From positions 1,429 to 11,439 of the forward strand of contig VBEI01000055.1 of assembly GCA_005882715.1 (NCBI GenBank): a stretch of DNA of 10,011 bases, read 5' to 3'. This document shows, piece by piece, positions 5,286 through 10,011 of the stretch (position 1 is its first letter; every line of letters starts with the position of its first letter). A program made the position numbers and the translations under genes. The notes beneath the pieces are model-generated. The model worked only from the letters and a program-made list of their open reading frames with translations, was not told where the DNA came from and did not search any database. This stretch comes from Chloroflexota bacterium (GTDB lineage Bacteria; Chloroflexota; Dehalococcoidia; SM23-28-2; RBG-16-64-32).

Positions 5286-8200
5286 TCAAACCGTTTGCGC
5301 GGAACGCCGGGCGCGGCGACCAAACTGCAGATATAGCGAAGGGACGATGAACAAGTTGAGCAGTGTCGAGGTGACCAGACCGCCCAAGATCACCACCGCC
5401 ATCGGATGCTCGATCTCGTTTCCGGGGACGCTGCCCACAACCACCAGTGGCACCAGTGCCAGCGCAGCCGCCGACGCGGTCATGAGGATCGGCGCGATGC
5501 GCTCTCGGGCCCCGCGCAAGACCAGGTCCGGCCCAAAAGATTCTCCTTCGTGGTCCTCGAGATACTGGAAGTGACTGATCAGCATGATGCCGTTGCGGGC
5601 GGCAATCCCGAACACCGTCAAGAAGCCGACAAGGGAACCAAGCGAGATGACGCCATCACCGGCATATGCCGCCAACACGCCGCCCACCAGGGCGGATGGC
5701 AGTGTAAGGAATGATAGGATGGCCAGCCGCCAACTCCCGAAGGCGACCCCGAGCAGAAGCAAGACGCCTATGGCAGAACCAATCCCAAAAACAAGCAACC
5801 GGTCCTGAGCCTGCTGACGCTCGCTAAATTCTCCGATCATCTCCGCGGTGTAGCCAAGCGGAAATTCAATCTCATTCAGCGCCCGCTCGACGTCACGCGA
5901 TACCGAACCGAGGTCGCGCCCTTGCACGCCGGCTGTAACGTCAATCCGACGGGACTGATTTTCACGCTGGACGACGTTTGGAGTAGGAACGACCCGTATG
6001 TCCGCAATGTCGCCCAATCGGACATGGCCTCCCTTCGGGGTGTCAATGAGCAGCTCCTCAATGCTTGCAAGGTTCTCGCGGGTATTGGGCGTGCTCCAGA
6101 CTTGGACTTCGTAGGTCTTCCCGCCCTGAAAGACGTCGGCGACCTCTTCGCTTGACATCAGCACTCCAGCCGCCCGGCGCACGTCCCCCGGTTTAAGCCC
6201 GTACTGTTGGGCTTTTTCGAGGTCTACCTCGACTTCCACCTGAGGCACGTCGACCTGGAGGTCCTTTTGTAGTTCGTCGATGCCCTCGATTTGCGAGAGG
6301 GCCTCCTCGACCTCAGCGGCTTTTTCTCGCAAGACGGGCAAATCTGGGCCATTGATGCGGACAACGATCGGTTGAGAGGTCCCAGTGAGTACCTCTTCGG
6401 TTGTCTCTTTCAAATAGGTCTCTACTTCGTGAAGCAGGCCGGGATAACTGCCGACGGTCTCCTCAATGGCAGCAACCGTTGGGTCGTAATCCGCATTGGG
6501 ATCGACACTAACCCAGTTCTCGCCGAAATTTATACCCACGACTTCCTCGGCAAGAAAGGCCTGTCCGATGTGCGCGCCGACGGTGCGCACGCCGGGGATC
6601 GCGCGGATGTCTTTGGTTCCCTCAATCGTAATCCGTGACTCCTCCAGATGAGAGGTACCAGGCGCCGTAATCCAGTGGGTTAGGAAATCGCGCTCTTTAA
6701 AGGTGGGCAGGAGTTCTTCGCCAAGCTGTGGCGCCACGATCAGGCCAACCAGCACGACCGTCGCAACACTGATGTATGCCGCTGAGGGCCTGCGGATGAT
6801 GCGTCGAAGGATCGAGGTATAACCCGCCTGCAACCAACGCCTGAGAGGAGGTTCGCGGCCCCGGAGCGGCGCCTTCGAGAGCAAGATCAGACCCAGCGCC
6901 GGCGTCACGGTGAGGGCAACAAACATGGACGCGAGGACGGCCAGCACGAACGAGAGCGCAAGCGGCCGGAAGAATGAGCCGGTAAGCCCTTCAAGAAAGA
7001 AGACCGGCATCAGGACAACGAGGTCCATTAGCGTTGCGTGGACGATCGCGCTGCGCACCTCAAGTGACGCCTCGAGTATGATCGCGGCGGTCGACTTATC
7101 GGCGCCTTCGGTGCGCTGCTGACGGAGGCGGCGCCAGATGTTTTCTATATCGATGATCGCGTCGTCGACGACTACACCAATGGCAATAACCAGCCCCGCC
7201 AGGACCATGACGTTGATCGTTGCTCCCAGCTGGTGGAGGACAAGCAGAGCCACCATAAGAGACAGCGGCATCGCAATGAGGCTGATCAACGCTGTGCGCC
7301 ATTCGAAGAGAAACGCGATCAGGATGACCACGACGAGGAGCGACCCAATGATGAGGGCTCTGGTGAGATTGTCGATCGACATATCGATGAAAGTAGCCGG
7401 GCGGAAGATGTCGGAATCTATCTCTACGCCAGCAAGAGCCGGTCGCAACTCGTCTAGCGCTTGCTCTAGGCCGTGTGTGGTATCCAGGGTATTGGCCCAG
7501 GGAAACTTATCGACAACGAGCAGGAGCCCCGGGCGATCGTTGACAATCGCATCACCGACCAGCGGTTGATGGTCTTCTACCACTGTCGTGACGTCGCTCA
7601 GATGCAAGGCGGGGTGCTCTTTGAGGGGCACCTGACCGAGATCGGCGGGCGTGACAACAGGCGGAACGTGCCTGATCACCAGCCTTTGATTGGCCGTATC
7701 AAGGTAGCCTCCCGTGCCAATCACCGCTCCCTCTGAGAATCTCAGCAAGCCTGCATCTACGGCATCAGCGGTCGTTTCCATCACTTCGTTTAGCGAAACA
7801 CCGTTATCGCGCAGCCGTTCGGGATCGACCTGCACCTGCAACATCTTCAGCCGCTCGCCCCAGATCGCCACATTTGCGACTCCCGGAACGCGCAACAGCC
7901 GGGCCCTGATCTTCCAGTAGGCGGTCATGGAAAGGTCCGTCAGTGGGATTTCGTCCGAAGAAAGACCGATCATCAAGACCCGCCGTGTCGCCGAAACGGG
8001 GGGCATGATGACGGGCGGCGCTGCCCACGTTGGCAGTGTGGGACTCACCACCGCGAGACGTTCTGATACCAGTTGACGGGCGCGCATCAGGTCCGTCCCA
8101 GGCTTCATGATCAGCGTGATGGAGGACAACTGCGGTACGGACTTCGAGCGCATCACGTCAAGGTTTTCCACGCCGTTGAGCGCGTCTTCCAGCGGAATGG

Positions 8201-8396
8201 TCACCTGGGATTCGACCTCTGTTGAGGAAAGTCCGACTGATAGAGTCTGGACTTCCACGCGCGGAGGTGCGAACTCAGGGAAGACGTCCACGGGCATATT
8301 CCGGACATCCCGGTAGCCGAAGAACATGAGGCCGGCTGCCAGGAAGATGAGGAGGAACCTAAAGCGCAGGCTCCAGCCTACGATCGAACGCATCAT
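5286..8396 (-). CDS. RND efflux permease, CusA/CzcA-like, complete
   Basis: This complete 1036-residue proton-driven inner-membrane pump has the family's usual length and the 12-helix layout with two large extracytoplasmic loops: helix 1 (about 12-30), first porter loop (31-340), helices 2-6 (about 345-505), helix 7 (538-556), second porter loop (557-865) and helices 8-12 (868-1024). VDVFPEFAPPRVEVQT (36-51) and PGVANVAIWGE (171-181) place it near CusA/CzcA. The helix-4 proton-relay region is AIGVVVDDAIIDIEN (405-419). Its Asp411 and Glu418 match known CzcA residues, but Ala405 stands where CzcA has Asp, and Asp412 gives the Asp pair known from AcrB; Asp416 is extra. Metal substrate is therefore not safe to assume. 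The start is a double ATG (8396 and 8393) with GGAGGT (8405-8410) 8 bases upstream. It lies 22 bases after the small adaptor gene, and no outer-membrane channel gene is in view. Confidence 0.93.
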   Translation of the reverse strand: MMRSIVGWSLRFRFLLIFLAAGLMFFGYRDVRNMPVDVFPEFAPPRVEVQTLSVGLSSTEVESQVTIPLEDALNGVENLDVMRSKSVPQLSSITLIMKPGTDLMRARQLVSERLAVVSPTLPTWAAPPVIMPPVSATRRVLMIGLSSDEIPLTDLSMTAYWKIRARLLRVPGVANVAIWGERLKMLQVQVDPERLRDNGVSLNEVMETTADAVDAGLLRFSEGAVIGTGGYLDTANQRLVIRHVPPVVTPADLGQVPLKEHPALHLSDVTTVVEDHQPLVGDAIVNDRPGLLLVVDKFPWANTLDTTHGLEQALDELRPALAGVEIDSDIFRPATFIDMSIDNLTRALIIGSLLVVVILIAFLFEWRTALISLIAMPLSLMVALLVLHQLGATINVMVLAGLVIAIGVVVDDAIIDIENIWRRLRQQRTEGADKSTAAIILEASLEVRSAIVHATLMDLVVLMPVFFLEGLTGSFFRPLALSFVLAVLASMFVALTVTPALGLILLSKAPLRGREPPLRRWLQAGYTSILRRIIRRPSAAYISVATVVLVGLIVAPQLGEELLPTFKERDFLTHWITAPGTSHLEESRITIEGTKDIRAIPGVRTVGAHIGQAFLAEEVVGINFGENWVSVDPNADYDPTVAAIEETVGSYPGLLHEVETYLKETTEEVLTGTSQPIVVRINGPDLPVLREKAAEVEEALSQIEGIDELQKDLQVDVPQVEVEVDLEKAQQYGLKPGDVRRAAGVLMSSEEVADVFQGGKTYEVQVWSTPNTRENLASIEELLIDTPKGGHVRLGDIADIRVVPTPNVVQRENQSRRIDVTAGVQGRDLGSVSRDVERALNEIEFPLGYTAEMIGEFSERQQAQDRLLVFGIGSAIGVLLLLGVAFGSWRLAILSFLTLPSALVGGVLAAYAGDGVISLGSLVGFLTVFGIAARNGIMLISHFQYLEDHEGESFGPDLVLRGARERIAPILMTASAAALALVPLVVVGSVPGNEIEHPMAVVILGGLVTSTLLNLFIVPSLYLQFGRRARRSAQTV

Positions 8397-8404
8397 CGCC
8401 CGAT

Positions 8405-8410
8405 ACCTCC
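8405..8410 (-). promoter_or_regulatory. Ribosome binding site of the complete RND gene
   Basis: GGAGGT on the minus strand, 8 bases before the first of two consecutive ATG codons (8396, 8393). This supports the full-length 1036-residue start with its short n-region before helix 1. Confidence 0.7.
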
Positions 8411-8418
8411 GCCCGGTG

Positions 8419-8919
8419 TCACTCTTCGAACTCGAATTCGGCGCCGAACAACTCGGCGGAGCCGACGGTCACGACCGCCGTACCCGACGATGGGCCATCG
8501 GACAGGACGGCCACGTCACCCTTTATGTAATCGACAGTGATAGGCGCGCGGACGAAGGTCAGAGGCTCCGGGCTGGTGTAGACGAAGGCGCCCCCGTCAA
8601 CGTCATATAGAACGGCGGAGTAGGGAACCACTCTTCGTAGCGTTGTCTCTCCTCCGGCGGACTGAACCTCAGAGTCTGAAATTGCGGTCGTTTCGATGCC
8701 CAGACGTTCGGCTGCCTGTTCGGTCAGGACCACACGGCTCAATTCCGTTCCCTCGATAGGCTGAACCTCGGCGGGTCCGGTTTCGGTCTCAACTGCCTTG
8801 GTTTCGGACCAGGGGCTTATGAGTAGCAGTGCTACGAGAGCCACTAAACCACCTGCGGAAATCAACGCCGCGAGCAACCATCTATAGCTGCGCTGCTGCA
8901 GCTGGCTAGTCTTGATCAT
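8419..8919 (-). CDS. Minimal membrane-anchored RND adaptor-like protein
   Basis: This 166-residue protein has one membrane helix (about 13-35, after a short basic n-region), an acidic linker (36-58), and a beta-rich outer part. RVVLTEQAAERLGIETTAI (62-80) and VVPYSAVLYDVDGGAFVYTSPEPLTFVRAPITVD (97-130), ending VVTVGSAELFGAEF (149-162), match the C-terminal domains of RND periplasmic adaptors of the CzcB/CusB type. The coiled-coil hairpin and lipoyl-like domains of a full adaptor (usually 350-500 residues) are missing. The helix leads straight into the outer domain with no frameshift in sight, so it looks like a designed short form rather than a broken gene. The ATG at 8919 overlaps the upstream permease stop (ATGA) and has a perfect AAGGAGGT site. 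Standing between two RND permeases, it probably serves one or both. Substrate unknown. Confidence 0.8.
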   Translation of the reverse strand: MIKTSQLQQRSYRWLLAALISAGGLVALVALLLISPWSETKAVETETGPAEVQPIEGTELSRVVLTEQAAERLGIETTAISDSEVQSAGGETTLRRVVPYSAVLYDVDGGAFVYTSPEPLTFVRAPITVDYIKGDVAVLSDGPSSGTAVVTVGSAELFGAEFEFEE

Positions 8920-10011
8920 GACGCTGGGACCTCCTTTTGGCTGATGGTGAGCTTGGGACGCGCCGTGACAGCCTCGGGCTCAGGCGCGAAACGCAGGTAT
9001 AAGGCCGGCAGGATGAATAAGCTGAAAAATGACGAAGTTATGAGGCCGCCGAGAATTATCGCGGCCATCGGTTCGATGACTTCGTGTCCGAACGGATCGC
9101 CGTAGAGCAAGAGCGCGACGAGGCCGAGCGCGATGGCCGTAGCCGTCATTAAGACAGGCGCGATCCTCTCTCGAGCTGCGCTGATAACAAGATCGGCGCC
9201 AAAAGGCTCCTGGCCGCTGCGGTGAAGGGCCTGACAACGCCCGATCAAGACGACGCTGTTGCGCGCCGCGATTGCCAGCAGAGTCACGAATCCGGCGTAC
9301 GAGGCAATCGTGACGTCGCCCCCGGCTAGCAACGCTGCGACCACGCCACCCACCAGTGCTGTCGGTAGCGAGAGGAACGTTACCGCCGCCACCCGCCAGC
9401 TGGCAAAGGCGGCTTGAAGGAGCAGGAATATCGCTGCCGCTGCGAAGAGTGCCAGCCAGAGCAGGCGGTCCCAGGCATTCTCGTTCGCCGACTTGAGGAC
9501 AGTAGCGTGGTACTCGAGAGGGAATTCGACTTTGCGCAGCGCCTCCTGGACATCGTTGACAACGGCGCCCCGGGAACGGCCACTGACGCTTGCTACAACG
9601 TCCATTCGGCGGGACACGCCCTCGCGCTCGATGACAGTCGGGTTGGGCGCTATCTGTACCTTGGCGACATCCGCCAAGCGCACCTGGCCACCGCTCGGCT
9701 TGTCGATCAAGAGCTCCTGGATGCTCGTAAGGCTTGCCCGCGTCTCGGGAGTTCCCCGAACGATCACCTGGAACACCTTATCGTGTTCGAAGAAGCTTCC
9801 GACCTCAATTCCCTGGAGCACCGCGGCGGCCGCCCGGCGTACACCTCCGGGCTCAATGCCGTAGCGTTGGGCAGCGGCGAGGTCCACCTGGATCTCGACG
9901 TTCGGCTCCACTGCCGGCGCCTGCACCTGGGGGTCGACTACCCCGTCAATGCCCGAGAGTATCTGCTTGATCTCGTCCGCTTTGGTGCGCAGGACGCCCA
10001 GATCCTCACCA
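8916..10011 (-). CDS. RND efflux permease, CusA/CzcA-like, C-terminal part, runs off right edge
   Basis: The reading frame is open to the window edge: 28 extra codons (GEDLGVLRTKADEIKQI and on) precede the GTG at 9926, so that GTG is internal and the gene starts outside. Visible are 364 codons: the end of the second porter loop (YGIEPGGVRRAAAAVLQG, LLIDKPSGGQVRLADVA, RRMDV), then the last five helices with ASWRVAAVTFLSLPTALVGG, LAIAARNSVVLIGR, ARERIAPVLMTATAIALG and GGLITSSFFSLFILPALYLRF. These match the other permease in order and spacing, with roughly half of residues equal by eye. The tail is basic and polar (ARPKLTISQKEVPAS). It encodes an inner-membrane proton-driven pump subunit. The helix-4 relay motif is outside the window, so activity and substrate class cannot be judged. 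It is coupled by ATGA to the small adaptor gene. Confidence 0.92.
   Translation of the reverse strand, partial: GEDLGVLRTKADEIKQILSGIDGVVDPQVQAPAVEPNVEIQVDLAAAQRYGIEPGGVRRAAAAVLQGIEVGSFFEHDKVFQVIVRGTPETRASLTSIQELLIDKPSGGQVRLADVAKVQIAPNPTVIEREGVSRRMDVVASVSGRSRGAVVNDVQEALRKVEFPLEYHATVLKSANENAWDRLLWLALFAAAAIFLLLQAAFASWRVAAVTFLSLPTALVGGVVAALLAGGDVTIASYAGFVTLLAIAARNSVVLIGRCQALHRSGQEPFGADLVISAARERIAPVLMTATAIALGLVALLLYGDPFGHEVIEPMAAIILGGLITSSFFSLFILPALYLRFAPEPEAVTARPKLTISQKEVPAS
8929..8936 (-). promoter_or_regulatory. Full-consensus ribosome binding site of the small adaptor gene
   Basis: AAGGAGGT on the minus strand, complementary to the 16S rRNA 3' end over its full length, 9 bases before the ATG at 8919 and inside the end of the preceding RND gene. 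It suggests the small protein is made in good amount, over and above coupling through the ATGA overlap. Confidence 0.75.

Noticed and set aside
8916..9926. Complete 336-residue gene starting at GTG 9926
   Set aside because: The frame stays open upstream to the edge and the extra residues match the paralogous RND permease, so this is the C-terminal part of a larger gene.
5286..10011. Recent tandem duplication of the RND gene
   Set aside because: By eye only about half of aligned residues agree and the tails differ, so the copies are old paralogues.
1..10011. CRISPR array, tRNA or rRNA, insertion sequence, phage or defence genes
   Set aside because: No regularly spaced repeats, no RNA-gene signatures, no transposase or terminal repeats and no nuclease or toxin-like genes were seen on reading both strands.

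Overview
All recognisable genes in this window read leftward (minus strand), so the order below runs from high to low coordinates. Composition is moderately GC-rich. The window suggests a Gram-positive (monoderm) actinobacterium, possibly of the Thermoleophilia type. The reasons are a peptidoglycan-binding domain fused to a membrane-fusion adaptor, RND pumps with no outer-membrane channel gene in view, an actinobacterial-style lipoprotein, and a secreted S8 protease N-terminus of a kind I associate with those lineages. The phylum is inferred from gene style; no marker gene is present.

Region 1 (10011 to 5286) is an RND efflux block. The C-terminal third of one CusA/CzcA-like permease enters from the right edge and ends at 8916. 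It overlaps by 4 bases a 166-residue single-pass adaptor-like protein (8919-8419) that has only the C-terminal part of a membrane-fusion protein. A complete 1036-residue RND permease (8396-5286) follows. The two permeases are diverged paralogues, not a recent duplication.

Region 2 (about 5140 to 4271) encodes an unrecognised lipoprotein with two copies of a CM..AG(F/Y).Y motif. A 14-codon mini-ORF (4257-4213) may follow it and would couple by a 4-base overlap to the next gene.

Region 3 (4216 to 604) is a MacAB-like set: an adaptor with a peptidoglycan-binding domain and long Ala-rich coiled coil, an ABC ATPase, and a MacB/FtsX-type permease, each overlapping the next by 4 bases. Spacing suggests regions 1 to 3 may be one long transcript or two closely spaced ones. 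The joint products would be an envelope efflux module pairing proton-driven RND pumps with an ATP-driven exporter, plus a lipoprotein of unknown role.

Region 4 (603 to 1) is a 198-base gap with a good sigma-70-type promoter (488-460), followed by the N-terminal 135 residues of a secreted S8 (subtilisin-like) protease precursor that runs off the left edge. This is probably a separate transcription unit.

No RNA gene, CRISPR array, insertion sequence or origin was seen. No stretch over 300 bases lacks a gene. The gene families are mostly known; the least explained items are the lipoprotein, the minimal adaptor, the mixed acidic motif in the RND permease and the mini-ORF.
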